A stretch of 64,000 nt of DNA from Panagrolaimus kolymaensis (GCA_028622995.1 JAJQJQ010000048.1:868001-932000); one strand, 5' to 3'; shown: positions 9,507-21,890, counted from the stretch's first letter. Notes: a model not told the origin generated them from the letters alone. Numbers and translations: made by a program.

Positions 9507-11426
9507 AAATCTTTTATTTAACACATAAAAAATAAAAAGAGTGATCAACAAAAAAATCTTTTAACTATTTTTTTATCGCCTTTACCCATATTTTCTTGAC
9601 GTGGAAAGTCGATAAAATTGGTTAAAGCTTATCATTTTTCTTTCTTATAGCTAACAATGGAAACCAGCTAATTATAACAATGTAGAATTTAAGAAAACAA
9701 TAATTTTTCATTCCATAATTAAACTTTAATACTTTTTACAGAAATATCAAAAAATTATTATTAACTTTATTATTTTTTATCTTAAACTCAAAGAAAATAA
9801 AAAATTTTCGAGACCGCCAAGAGTTTCCATATTCTCAAAATCATCAAAGACTAAAAACATGAAACAAATAAAATTACTTTTTTTTACTTCTCGTGGATTA
9901 TTCCTTTATCTAAATAGAAAATTTAATATAATAATTTCTTGGAAAGTTTGTTCATTAAAATATAGAGAACACAAAAACATGAAAACAAATGAATTTTATC
10001 GAGAAGTTAAAAATATGTAGCTTTTTCTATTTTAATTTTAAAGAAATTAGGATCTTTCTACCTTTAAAAAAATCATTTTATTTTTCATGTCACGGATGTG
10101 AAAATAAGTATGGCTTTGATAAGCTCTGAAACGATGGCTATCTTTTACTTTCAAAAAAAATAATTTATTTTCAATAACATTGTACATAATCATGAGACTT
10201 ATGTTCGTCACTTTCAGAAAAAAAGTGCAAACTTTCGTTTCCTTTTTTTATTTTATTAAAATGTGTTAAAAAACCAAAAAAAGGTGAAATCAAATATAAA
10301 AATAACATTAAAAATGAAAAAAAAAAACAAACGCTTTTGCGATCCAACCTAAAAAAGTTTGTAGTTGTTATTTTTTTGTTCCTCTATTTTCTATCAATCA
10401 ATATAACGCGCAAACGTGTAAAAGTAAAACCACCGGTCAGGACTTTTCTCTTGCTGTCAGCGTCCTTTTTTTTAAATGTGCGCGGCAAGTTTGTTTTTAA
10501 AAAATTGTCCAGTTTTTCTTTGTCTTAATTTTTTTCGACTTTATAATAAAAAAAATTTTGGTTTGATTTTCGACTTTTATCTTCATGCTTTAATAGCGGT
10601 GGAGATATATATTTCTTATATTAATCGAAATTTTTCTTTTTGTACAACACAAAAATTTGCGAAATTTTAAGTGACTTTTACATATTTCTTAAAATGTTAT
10701 TGTGAAAGTGTTTTTCACTTTAATGTTTTTTGCTTGTACCAAAGTTTTTTTATCAAAAAAAATTTTAAATGTAGAATAATAACTTTAATGTAATGATGAT
10801 AATAGACTGTCATCACTTTGCATATAGCATAGGTTGCAAAATATATTTTCTTGGCAAATTGTTTACATTGTTTTTTTAAATAATGTAGCAGCAATCTCAA
10901 TTCTTAAATGTATTTATTTCAACAATGAATAAAATAACAAAAATATAAAGTTACATAACAATGGTGGCTCTTTAGTTATATAACTCAAATCCTATAAACG
11001 TTGTTATGTAACATATTAACGTTTAAAAATTACTTAACCAATAATATTCTTTCTAAATGTTGTAATGACTATTTAAAAAATTTTTTTTTCACTATTGATT
11101 TCATACGTCAATATTTTTGAAGTTTATTGTTTTGTTTTCGGCTTTTTCTCTTTTACTGAGATGTAAAATAAATTTATGCATAAAAGATTAAATGTTATTT
11201 AACAACTTGTTTGAGGAAGGTTCTGTAACCTATTTTTTTATTATTAAAAAATTGTTCTGCCCTACATTGTTTCATCTTATTTTGCTTTTATTTTTTTAAT
11301 AAGCAGTTAATTTACTTGGGTTAAAATTTCGACGATGCGCTTTTATGTTTGAAAAAAAAAATGAAATAATTAAAGATTAATTCAAAAAAATGTTCTGCCC
11401 TACATTCTTTCAACTTATTTTGCTTC
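9507..11426. other. Long AT-rich spacer, nothing coding seen
   Basis: No exon-like frame that I trust. A small foldback lies at 10950-11012 (12-base arms GTTACATAACAA and its complement). A roughly 36-base sequence beginning GTTCTGCCCTACATT occurs twice, near 11251 and 11391. Confidence 0.4.
10950..11012. repeat. Small inverted repeat
   Basis: Perfect 12-base arms (GTTACATAACAA at 10950 and TTGTTATGTAAC ending at 11012) around a loop of about 39 bases. No target duplication was identified. It could be a small MITE or a hairpin. Confidence 0.5.
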
Positions 11427-11545
11427 TAGGAGGAGACCTTCGCATTCAAGTGGAAGGCGAAAGAAAACTAAGAAGAAAAAAACTATTTCCTCCTTTTTTT
11501 TATTGTGTGAAGAGAATTTTGCAATTTGCTTTTCAAGTGAGCGCA
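11427..11545 (-). repeat. Partial inverted copy of the 41-52 kb dispersed repeat
   Basis: On the minus strand, CGCTCACTTGAAAAGCAAATTGC is followed about 80 bases later by CGCCTTCCACTTGAATGCG. The same two blocks, in the same order and spacing, occur in the four plus-strand copies near 41.1, 49.4, 50.9 and 51.9 kb. Similarity fades after the second block. Confidence 0.5.
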
Positions 11546-11583
11546 GCAAGCGTTTCACCTTCTAATTCAGCAGCAAAGTCATC

Positions 11584-11763
11584 TTAGTCCATCCATTCAC
11601 GAATATTTTCAATGGGATCGATCTTCATAATTTCTTTGGAAGTTTTAACACCTTTGATTTGTGCATTACAGATGTGCAACCATAAGGTGTAAAAGTCACG
11701 AAGGGATCTTTCGCGATTTTTCTGGAGGGCATAAGATATTCCTGTGTTCGCAAAATTGCTCAT
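11584..11763 (-). CDS. Small ORF of 59 residues, unknown
   Basis: ATG at 11763 opens a frame with coding-like composition (charged and aromatic residues, ending REWMD) to TAA at 11584. The same frame stays open for 16 more codons after this stop and reads DDFAAELEGETLAAL before a TGA. The TAA may therefore be a nonsense change in a slightly longer ORF, or this may be the last exon of a decayed gene. No domain recognised. The dispersed repeat begins exactly at its 3' end. Confidence 0.35.
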   Translation of the reverse strand: MSNFANTGISYALQKNRERSLRDFYTLWLHICNAQIKGVKTSKEIMKIDPIENIREWMD

Positions 11764-12380
11764 TTGTTAAGGGGAAGCCGAAGCTTGATCACATAAGCTA
11801 ACGCAATTAAAAATCTTAAAAAAAATTTTTTTAAATATTCAAAAAATTAAAAAATTAGAGAAAATGCGACGAATTTGCGCATAAAAAAATAAAATGAAGT
11901 AGGACTCGAACGAGTCTCGGCCTCACTAAAGATTTTATCGTTTTTTTCTTCATCTTATTTGTGTTCCATTTTTTTCGTGTCTTTTTTGAATCAATAACAA
12001 ACTCTTTCTTTGAACATGCACAAAAAAGAATGGGTTAAAATTGGCGGGCGAACAGCTGGATTTAATTTATGCGCGGAAAACAATTGTCAATCAATTGGAG
12101 GACAATAAAAAAAGGCGCTACTCTTTTCCTTCCATCAGCGTTGAATCAATTTTTTTCTATTTTAGATGAATTTTATCCATTCTCCTCGGTTATTTTAAAA
12201 AAGGAAAAAAAACCAAAGAAGCGTAAATAAGAAAAGAATAAAATAAAATCTTTAACAAAAGACAAAAGGAAAATGCTCAAAATAACAGTTTACAGTATAA
12301 AAATAAAAAGGTATAAAATGAATATTTAAAAATATGAATTTATTAATTTTTGAGGAAGATACACTTTTTGTTGCGCAGTG
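11764..12380. other. Spacer, nothing recognised
   Basis: AT-rich. A 14-base palindrome (GACTCGAACGAGTC) lies near 11907. No exon-like frame. Confidence 0.4.
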
Positions 12381-13350
12381 TTATCCCATATACTTTTTAC
12401 ACATAACAAACCAAGTGTCAGAAATAATTTTATTATAAAATCCAGTGGCAATAATAGTGTAAAATCCGTTTGTCAAATTAGAAGGTTGTCCAGGAGCCCA
12501 AGCTGTATAATTTACAGTCGAGCCATCGCTCCAAATCCATGTTTTTCCCTCATCAATTGAATATAATCCGATCCAAACGCCAGTTTGAGTTACATATGTG
12601 AAAGCTAAAGTTACACAGTTTTAAAAAAATTTGTTATATTCTTGTCTGTTCAACCTCTTAAAAAATAATCCTCTTCAAAACTATGAATCGACGGTAATTG
12701 AGCTCCAAGGCTTTCACAACGTTTTCCAGTTCCTATAAAATTAGTTAACAACTTCCAATCTATGCCATAACAAGAACGAGTAGGTTGAAAATAAGTCCAT
12801 CCAAGACTGCAATTTATAAATGGAGGTAAAGTTGGAGCGTAATTATTGGCTACGCTGCATACAAAAGATTTATTTTTAAAACAATCTTGTGCGCTCCAGT
12901 ATCCATCAGTCATTGATAGAGCCACACAATTTGAGCCACTAATATTTTGTAGTTCACCTTTATTCCAATCAGTAAAATCCATTAGTGTTCCGTCAATCCA
13001 ACTCCAATTTCCATGGAACATAAGTGAATTTGCACCAATCCAGAAATCCATTTGTGTACTGTCTTTAAAATGTTTATTTGCTTCTTCTAAAAATAAGATC
13101 TTTTTTCTCTTTCTTAATTTGGAAAACTAAGATTACGTCCAAGAAGACCATTAACAAAAGCATCATGAATGGAAGCCAAATGTCCACCGATTTGAATGCA
13201 ACTTAATTCAGCATCTTGAAATCCCGTTAAATTTGAGTAAAAATAATAACATTCTGAATTGTATTCCGTTCCATTCTTTGGACATAACCTTTCAGAAAGT
13301 GTCGAGAAATAAAATAAAATTAAATAAATAGTTATAATATAGGCAACCAT
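12381..13350 (-). CDS. Secreted protein with two C-type lectin domains
   Basis: Three exons (13350-13137, 13086-12655 and 12604-12381), both introns in phase 1, give 289 residues. A signal peptide (about residues 1-20) leads into CPKNGTEYNSECYYF, the opening of a CTLD. ELSCIQIGGHLASIHD, FWIGA, WIDGT, DWNKGE and NCVALSMTDGYW...C complete domain 1. The EPN/QPD-type calcium motif is not clear. Domain 2 starts at CSLGWTYFQPTRSCYG and ends FVMCKKYMG. The second domain is shorter at its C-terminus and seems to lack the usual inner cysteine pair. Nematode CTLD proteins are secreted, and many are linked to gut and immune responses. The paralogue at 45707-46729 has introns at the same places. Confidence 0.85.
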
Positions 13351-14413
13351 GCTTAATTAAAATCCAACAACAATTTAAACAAATAAAAATAAGAATAAAA
13401 CAGCAAAAACAAATGTGACTAATTATTGATAACAATCAAAATCCTTTTTAACAATTGATTTTTCTTATCAAACTTTAACTTTTTCTTCTTTTTTTTGCAT
13501 TAATCAAGAAATTTATGACTTTTACTGAAAACAGCTTCATTATTTTTAAGAAGGTTAAATCGTCCAAAAAATATAAAAATAAGTAAGGGTAGCTATATCA
13601 GAAAGATTGTCTTTTGTTTTGATATCTCGAATTTTCCTCTCTTTAAACATTAATCACATCGTTTTTTTCTGTAATTGTGAATATTTTAGACACTTCAAAA
13701 AGTATAATTGCAAACTTTTTTCCATTTTTCTTTTGAAAATTTGAAAATAAAAACAGAAAGAAAAAACAAAAAGCAAATATTCAAAAAAATAAAATTTTAA
13801 CAGTCTTAAAAAATAAGCAACAATTTTGTTTTTCAATCAATCAATATTTCCGACACACTCTGTCAGTCCGCAAGTTTGCTCTCATCTGCGTGCGCATTTT
13901 TTTTAAATTTCTACGAACAGTTTCAACTTTTATTTAGTCCAACAAAAATAGAAATAATCCATTTTAATATTTGTACTTTTTTTAGCTTAAAATATTTAAT
14001 TTTCTTCGTCGTTCAGAAATCTTCTTGGAAAAAATTTAGTTTTTATTTTTATTTTTATTTTTCATTTCCTTGTTTTTCAAGCATTTGAAATTATGAAGAT
14101 TTCACAAATGCTTCATAATCTAAATTTGCGGGAAATTTTTTTAATTTGTTGTCATCAACCTTTTCCCCATTATAATTCGAATATTCTAAAGTTTGTCTTT
14201 GTTTCTCTTCATTAAAGTTAAATTTCCTTTCATTTATAAATGCTTTTTTATATAAAAAAATAAATTTTCTTTAAAAAAAAAATTGTAAAATAAAACTAAA
14301 AAATTCAGAAAAATAAAATGAGCACGTCCGCACCACAGAGAAATTAAAAACACAACAAACAACTTTCATCAAAGTTTCAAAAAAATGTTCTTTTTTTTTA
14401 TTTATAATTTATT
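13351..14413. other. Spacer with low-complexity A/T runs
   Basis: Upstream region of the lectin gene. No exon-like frame or repeat was recognised before the LTR-like element that starts at 14414. Confidence 0.4.
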
Positions 14414-14731
14414 TGTCTGTCAAAAAAAAGTTTGTTTGAGTCACCTGTCTGAGAGTTTTTCTATCGTGTCGTACAAACTTTGTTTGTAAAAGTGTGCGCA
14501 CATTCATATTTAAAATGTTCATTTTGTAGCCCGCGGACATATCCGTCGGGTATAAAAGGACTGGTTTATCCCAGCAACAGCAGTCATTGTCATGAGAAGA
14601 GTTGGGCGACAGCCGCAAGGCTGTCGCGCTCTCATTTATATATGTTGTATATATTATGTATGTAAGGATTAATAAAGGCTACTGAACGACCCATGAGTAG
14701 AACAACAGGGGACAAGTTACATCAGGTTACA
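14414..14731 (+). mobile_element. Probable solo LTR
   Basis: A 318-bp segment beginning TGTCTGT and ending GGTTACA, with ATTTATT on both sides (14407-14413 and 14732-14738). It has a TATA box (TATAAAAGG at 14551) and AATAAA 120 bases downstream at 14671. Between them is a 22-base perfect hairpin with 9-bp arms and a GCAA loop (14606-14627). TG...CA ends, a promoter and a polyadenylation signal in this order fit an LTR. The 7-bp duplication is AT-rich and could be chance. No internal retroelement genes are present. Confidence 0.45.
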
Positions 14732-15253
14732 ATTTATTGGTTAACCTTAAACCTTTCAAAAAAAACAAAATCAATTCAGGATCAATTAATTTCTTCATAA
14801 AAACTTAAAGGAACTTTTTTGATTTTGCAAAAGACAATTTTTCAATTAAAAAATACATTTCACAAAAAAAAAATCACTTTGAAACAGTTTTTCATACAAT
14901 TTTTCTTAATTTGTTTTTATAATAAAATTATTAAGGATTGTTGCCATAGGCGACGAAAAATCACTTTGCTTTCTTTGCCATAAAAACAATTTGAATACCC
15001 TGCAGATATTTTTTATACTTTTTATTGTATGCTTTTAGTTGAATTCACCTTGCAGGCATTTTTATTAACGACCTTTTTTATTGAGTGCAGCTATAGGTGG
15101 CAAAGAAAGTTCGCGCAAACCTTCTTCTTTTTATAATTACAATTTTTTTCTACAAAAACTTAAATTTATGAAAATTTACCCCTTTTTTGATTTTCTTTTA
15201 CCCCGTTTTTTTATTTAAACTAATAATTTTTTAAATATATTAATTTTTAATAA
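14732..15253. other. Spacer and promoter region
   Basis: Region upstream of the F-box-like gene. AT-rich, with no coding frame seen. Confidence 0.4.
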
Positions 15254-17213
15254 ATGGCTGAAAAACTTATATTCCAAAACAATTTGGCTGTTCAACGATT
15301 GACAAAAATCATGAAGAAAGTAAGAGAAAGAAAACAACCTATGGATGCTTGTCAATATTCCAATTATGTTTTTGAATTATCTGAAGATATCCGCCAACTT
15401 AAAGAAGTTATTGAAGAAGTCGAAACAATTGCTCAGAATTTAAATGAAAAAGTAAAAACCCGTCGATCAAAAGTTGCAGCAAAAACTATTGAAACTCAAT
15501 ATTCCAAAATGATCAATGAAGTCAAAACATTATTATTTGCAAACCAGAAAAAACTTAAATCAGTCAAAAATAAACAAAATAACTTATCTTCTTCAATGAA
15601 TACAACTTCACTTTCATCAAAAGTAAATGTCATCAAGGTTAGTTTTTTTATTCGGAAATTTCCAATTTTTTACATGTTCTTTTCTTGCAGGGACCAAAAC
15701 TGAATAATGATTTGCTTAATGATATATTCCAAAATGTTATTCGAAAAAGCCCCAACCAAGTATGACATTTATTAATTACTTTTTTGTATAAAAAAAGCTA
15801 AACATATTTATTTTTTAGGGAACAAATTTGACCAAATTTATGTTATCTGGAAAAGAAGCATTTAAAGTGGCTCTAAATTATTTTTCATTGTTTCAATTTA
15901 CTCATGCGGCAATTTCTGGAAATAATCTTTATCTCACAAAAAAGGAAATTGAAAACATTCCAAGCAAAAATAATTTGCTTTCAGATGGTGAAGAATTAAA
16001 TTATGAAGCCGGCGAAGTTCAACCTAATTTCGGGGTAAGGTTTTCTGGAGATTTACTTTTTGAAGAAATTTCTAATTTTTATTGCCTTTTTTTAGTCATG
16101 GACATTTTCAAGCAAGCCACTGGATAAATGGGATAAAAAGCAGGTAAGAAAAAAAATTTACCTAGAAACGTTTTATAGATGCCCTTTTATTTTTTAGAGA
16201 GAATTCCACCCAAATAATATAAACGAGAAAATTCTGGAATTTAGAGATTTTTTATTAATCAAACCTTTATCTTTGGTTTTTACAAAATCTATCGAAATAA
16301 TTGAAATTAAAGAAGATCCAAGCGAACAATATTTTTTATTTTTAAATCAATTTTCTGGTTTGTTTTAAGAAAATTCAAAAACAGTTTTTTTCAAATTCTT
16401 TTTCAGATCTCAAAAATCTTAATGTTCGCAACTCACATTGTCAAATTTTTGATAATTATTTAATTTCATTAAAATGCGTAAAAACTTTAAAAGTTGAATT
16501 TATTTGTGATGAATTTAATACAAAAGTAAGCGACGAATATTATAATTCAAAAATTATTTTTAAAATAAATATTTTACAGATTTTTGAGGAAATTAATTTT
16601 GAAATCGAAAATTTGATTGTTGATGAAATACCTTTCAAAGCCAAGTTTCCAAGGTAAGTTAACTTTTTTTCTGCGTTTTTTTAGAGAAAAACTATTTTTT
16701 TGTTTCAGAAAGTTTACTCAAAATCTCAAAAACTTTTATCTTACAACGATTCTGGAAAAAGATGAAAACCAAGATATTTCTGCAAAAAATGTATTAAAAT
16801 ATTTGAGAGCTTTTCCAAATACAAAATTTTATAATCTTGCTTTTCAAATGGACAAAAATGGAAAGCATTCATTTAACTTGGAAAATTCTTATACCGACCA
16901 TTTTAAAAATTTATTAAATCCAAATCAAAAACTTAATCTTCGCGTAATTATTCCGGTGAAAGATAATAATGTAAGTCTTTATTTTTGGCGATAGCAAATT
17001 TTTTGACTAGAAATTATTATTTTGCATTTTTAGAACTCAGTGCTTAATACAATCATCAATAGCTTTCCTGGTGATGAAAATAAACGTCAAAAAATTATAA
17101 AACCATCTGAAAATGTTAATCTTTCATTTGAATTTCCAATTGTTGATTCACGATTTTATCAAAGCCGCGAAAATGTTGATTTATTGAAACCAATTCCAAG
17201 AAATTTTTTTTAA
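15254..17213 (+). CDS. Coiled-coil protein with F-box-like segment
   Basis: Nine exons (15254-15637, 15691-15759, 15819-16034, 16096-16143, 16198-16357, 16407-16525, 16580-16653, 16709-16970 and 17034-17213) all join in frame to 503 residues. Residues 1-120 are a basic and acidic coiled coil (QLKEVIEEVETIAQNLNEKVK). The LNNDLLNDIFQNVIRK segment (about residue 130) has the Leu/Ile spacing of an F-box helix. The rest resembles the degenerate leucine-rich C-termini of nematode F-box proteins. F-box proteins deliver substrates to SCF ubiquitin ligases. The F-box call is weak and the gene model is strong. The splice donors (gtaag, gttag, gtatg) and TTTTAG/TTTCAG acceptors are typical of the window. 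Confidence 0.7.
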
Positions 17214-17670
17214 TTTTTAGATTTTTAATTTTTTTAAGAACCAAAAAACAAAAAAAATGATTTTGCATTTTTCTTTTTAAACGTACATGTTTTTTGATAT
17301 TTAATAAATCTTTTTTATTATCATCCTCCTGAACATTTTTCTTTCTTCTTTTCTCCTATAAACTTGGCAAAAATTTTGATTTTAAACTTCGACTGTTATA
17401 AGCCGTCGATGCACATCATGTGTAAAAAACCAATTTAACAATTTTAAAATTAAATAAATATTGACATGAATTATTTTTTCTTTCCTCCATCCTCATAACA
17501 TTTATTTGTTAGACTTTTGAAAAAAATTGATATTTTCGATACTATTTTCATATTATTATTTTTTTAATCCATAACAAAATTACGAAATATAAACATTTTT
17601 AAAATTAAAATTAAAAATTTTTGTATTGTCATCGACTTTCTTTTTTTTAAATTAAAAAGTAATTTTTTTC
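17214..17670. other. Spacer between convergent genes
   Basis: About 450 bases of AT-rich sequence with no coding frame. It should hold the 3' ends of the F-box-like and zinc-finger genes. Confidence 0.45.
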
Positions 17671-20223
17671 TTATTGCTTTCGACTTTTTGTTTGACTTGG
17701 TCTTCGGCCGGATGAAGTTGAAGTTTTTCCTGATGATGATGGAGTTCTTCCATTTGATGTTGGAATGCTTTTTCTTGATGATGAACTTGGGCCGCCACCC
17801 GATGACCCATGTTGACTGTAACCTGTTCCACTAAAAAAACAAAACATAAAATAATTTTTATCTTTTCGAGAACCAAAATGTGCAAAAACTTACGGAGTTT
17901 TAGGTGAATGGGCTGTTCGAGGAGCAGAATTTGATCTTCTAAAATTTATTTTTTTAAATAAAAAATTATCAATCGAATTTTTTGAAACTTACTTGACAGG
18001 AGTTGGCAACTGTGAAGTTCGTGACTTTACATCTGCGCTATTTGCAACTTGTCTGCCTTTAGTTGATGCCGTTGTTATTGGAGCCCGGTCATAACCCAAT
18101 GATAAACCGGGACTTGGAATATTGTTTGCTTTGGTTGAAGGCCTTCTTGAACCCGATCGACTTTGAGATGGTGAACGAGATTGAGTATTACGAGGCTGGG
18201 ATTGGGACTAAAAATATTTTTATAATTATCAAAAAAATTGATTTGAATAAGTTTTTTAAAAAAATAGAAAAAATTTGCCGAAAGCTGTTTATTTTTAAAC
18301 TTTTATTTAAAATTAATTTTTTTCTGGTATTTTTTTGTTAAAGAGAATAATTAATTCCTTCTTTTTTTATTGAAAAAGTTTTGCTTTTAAGAAGTTTGTG
18401 ATTTTAAAATGGATTAAATTGGGATTTGTTTCAAAAAAATTTTGCAAGCTCAAGGCAAATAAAAATTTTGAATTTTAGTCTTTATAAATGATACCTTTTC
18501 TAAATCAATCTTAAAGCTATTTATTAAAATCGCTTACCCTTGGAGCTGTTGCCTTTCCTGCACCAGTTTTAGGTTTAGCCGTTCTTGAATTTTGTTCACG
18601 ACAAAATGGGATATGTCTTTCTGCTGCACGTTGATTAAAAGTTCTTCCACAATAATCACATTTAACATGATCAGGATTATATGAAGTTTTAGGTGGAGGA
18701 GGCAAAGGGCCTCCAGTTTTTAAAGCATGTTCCACATGTTTTGCACCCGAAACAGCGCCAATAAATTCTTCATGCCTTTCACGCCAGTGAGTTTTGGGTC
18801 GAGGAAAAATTCCACCGTGCTAAAATTAAAATTTTAGGTTAGAAAAAATATTTTTTGAAAAATCTAAAAACTTACTTTTTCTTTTTCTTTCTGAGCTTTT
18901 CGTATAGCATTGATTGGAACATCGGAGCCTTGAGCTCTCTGCTTTCCTGAATCAAAGGGTTTTCTGCTGAGTTTTTGTAACTTTTTACACGCGGGTTCAT
19001 GCTTTTGCTGAAAACAAACTTTAAATTAATTTAATAAATAAAAAACTCGTGGAAAATTAAAGTCATTTTTTGTTTTGTTTTTAAGTAAAAATTTAAAAAT
19101 TAATCATTGGTTCTTTTTAAAAAAATACAATTAAGGTTAAAAGTTTTATGACTACACTTGTTTTTTAAAGCACCAAAAAGCAACAAAAATATAGATGTTT
19201 GTGTTTTGAAATAATTATTTTTTTAATAACTATTAATTTTAGAGTTAAAAAGCTTTTTTTTTTTAAGTTTATAAAATTGCATAAAATTTGGTAAGAAAAA
19301 AATATAAAATTTTAAACTTCAGCGAAATTGTAAATCAAAAAAAATGCAAAAAGAAAAGAATAAAGTAAAAAGGTAAGTTTTAGGCACGAGATATTTATGA
19401 CACTAAAAACTTGTTATTATGAAATTTACGATGAAAAAAAAATATATAGTTACTTTTTTTTAAAATTTATTACTTATTTGAAAAGTAAGTTAGAGTAAAA
19501 ACTTATGTACAATAATAAAAAGTGCATTTTTTGTAAGTTAGATGTCGGAAAAATAATGCACTTTTTCCACGAATTGCAATTTTAAATCAAAAATATGTAT
19601 GTATAACCAAAAATTTAAAAATATAGAAAATTTTTCGAAAGGGATTTAATTGAGTAGCAAAAACAATTAATGATGTTGAAACAAATGGCTTACCAAACTC
19701 GATCGAACAAATTTTCTTCCACAAACTTTACATGGATACGTTTTTTCATTTGGATCATAAGGCTCTGAAAATAAAAATAACACACATTATTTCATAACTA
19801 GTGTTAAATTACCGACAGAAAAGTCGGTAATTACCGACTTACCGACCGACAAAATTTTATACCGACATTTTTTTCTCAAGTTCTTATCAGGATTTGTTTT
19901 TCTTAAAAAGTTAATAGAAATACTAATTTTTTCGATGTTATTATAACTTTAGTATTAGAAAAAATGTATTTTTGACTAAAAACCGAAAGTTTTGTTGATT
20001 TTTTAACTCGAAAAATATTTTTATACCGACTTTTTACCGACTTTACGGACCGGGAGCAATTTCCATACCGACAATTTTTTGAATTTACCGACTTTTTTGT
20101 CGGTCGGTCGGTAATTTAACACTATTCATAACTACTGATTCTGCCGCTGTCATTATCCGACAACCAAATAATCCAAAAAATTCAAAAAGCAGACGAGAAA
20201 AAAAAGAGAGACAAACCTTCCAT
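17671..20223 (-). CDS. ZC2HC1-type zinc-finger protein
   Basis: Seven exons (20223-20217, 19764-19694, 19007-18876, 18819-18538, 18207-17993, 17938-17894 and 17830-17671) give 303 residues with consistent phases. Exon 1 holds only seven bases (ATGGAAG). Two C2HC fingers are visible: CKVCGRKF...HEPAC (about residues 14-36) and CDYCGRTF...HIPFC (about residues 124-143). The C-terminal third is a Ser/Pro/Arg/Thr-rich disordered tail (SRSPSQSRSGSRR, PSSSSRKSIP). This layout, two C2HC fingers and a disordered tail, matches the ZC2HC1 family, whose molecular role is poorly known. Intron 1 (447 bases) contains a hAT-like element. Confidence 0.8.
19799..20124. mobile_element. Non-autonomous hAT-like element in intron 1 of the zinc-finger gene
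   Basis: A 326-bp element with ends TAGTGTTAAATTACCGAC and GTCGGTAATTTAACACTA, flanked by identical TTCATAAC at 19791-19798 and 20125-20132. Inside, the word ACCGAC and its complement recur many times. No transposase. Confidence 0.85.
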
Positions 20224-21083
20224 TTTTTATTTTGAAACAACAAAGTCTTTTTCGTTCTTCTAAAAAATACCGTAACCAAGTGAATATAAATAAAATCAAT
20301 AAATAAATAATTTTAAACAAAATAAGTTTTTGTTTTTTAAAACTAAATAAAAAAATAGATATCAGCAAAGGTAGAGAAAATATAAATAAGAATAATAAAA
20401 GAAATGAGATTGGATTCCGACGAAAGAAAGAAAAAAATGCTTCTTTCTTTTTCTTTCCTAAGGTTTCCGCTTACTTTTTTTTACTGCTGCGACTGCCACA
20501 GCCATCGATGTTGGCAGTGGTGGTTCGCTGTCCAGGCAACGACGAACGCCATTCATCGTTTTTGTTTTTGGTTGCTAGGTTGGTTATTTTATTTTTTAGT
20601 TTTTTCTTTCTCCCCTCCTTTTTTTTCTCTGTCCCTTACTTATTTTTTTTCTTCACCGCTATCGACTCGGCCATTTTCGAGCCTTTTATCTCTTTCCCTC
20701 TTTTTCTTATTTTTACTGCTGCTGTTTTTTAGGTTTCAGTAAATTTTCATTCTTTTGTTGCAGAAGAAGTTTAGAAGAAAAAAGTTGCACAAAAAAATGT
20801 TAATGTAATTTTTTTCTACGATTTTGTTATTAAATGGAACACAAGAACTTTTTTTCAGATTAAAGTTGCGCTAGCAATATATCACTGACATTTTTGCAAA
20901 GTGTATTTCTCATATTTAATTAAAAATTTTTTAGTAAATTGTAACAATTTTTATGATATTTATTTATTTATCTAGAAAAAAGCCCTAAGAATAAAAAATA
21001 ACATGACAATACAAAAAATTTATTTCCTTATTAAAGGAAATGTAAAAAATAAAATATCATGATTTAAAAAAAATGCTATGCTT
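20224..21083. other. Spacer upstream of the zinc-finger gene
   Basis: Includes a T/C-rich stretch at 20560-20740. Overlapping open frames there are composition artefacts. No gene seen. Confidence 0.4.
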
Positions 21084-21290
21084 TTAAAGTTCACTACAAA
21101 TGACGTCCCAATTATTATAACATTCGACGTTTTCAAACCCAATTCTGTTAGTTCCACTAGTTTATTGCCATAAAGCTTCCATAAGTTGCATCATCATGTG
21201 AGAATGAAACCAATGGGGATAATTCGTCGGAATAATACCAGTCCATTTCAAAATATTTAAATGAATAAATGCTAAATAAATTTCTGTTTC
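21084..21290 (-). pseudogene. Possible decayed C-type lectin domain
   Basis: On the minus strand, pieces in different frames read like the last part of a CTLD: ILKWTGIIPTNYPHWFH, then DDATYGSFMAIN, then GFENVECYNNWDVICSEL before a TAA at 21084. The lectin at 45707-46729 has IWTGVF...CSTMYRIICKK in the same position. At least one frameshift and one stop interrupt it. Weak call. Confidence 0.3.
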
Positions 21291-21890
21291 GCCATTTTTT
21301 TAAGAACCAAACCTCATGAATAAACATGATTAAAAATAGAATTTCGAATTTTAAAAGAGCAAAAAGAAAAGTAAAGTTGCCATTTGACATTTTTTCAATG
21401 AATTTTTTGCCTCTTTTTAGTGGCAATTTCGTCGATTTTTTAAAAGGTATTTCCTTTTTTAATTACAAAATCTTTAAACTTAAAAATATCAAACTATGTT
21501 TTGGCGTATATATACCTCACAAGGAAAATATTTAATAAAAAAAAAAGAAGAAGTGCGCATTTATTTGTTTATAAGAAGCAAATAAATAAACGCCTTTTTC
21601 TATCGTTTTTTTTTCTTTGCTTTTAGAAATGTATTTTTTTGGTGGCTATTTTGATTGCACAAATTTAAAAAAATTTTTTACGACGATGGAGGCTATATTA
21701 TTGTTTTTTATGAAACCTTTTAAAATTTATTTATTATAATAGTTTAAAATTTTACCAAAAAAATAATTTTCAGTTGCAATAATATATGATTTAAGAAATC
21801 TAGCGAAAATTATCTATAGAAGCGAATTTTTTTATTTGAAGATTATTATTTGTTATTAAGCATATTCTTAAGCATTCATTATCAACAAAC
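21291..21890. other. Spacer, nothing recognised
   Basis: AT-rich, with no convincing exon or repeat. Confidence 0.4.

Noticed and set aside
11890..11930. Minus-strand GTTCGAGTCC resembling a tRNA B box
   Set aside because: No matching A box, anticodon arm or acceptor stem could be drawn around it.
20404..20742. 112-codon plus-strand frame rich in Phe, Leu and Ser
   Set aside because: Produced by a T/C-rich tract and open in two frames at once. No splice context or homologue.
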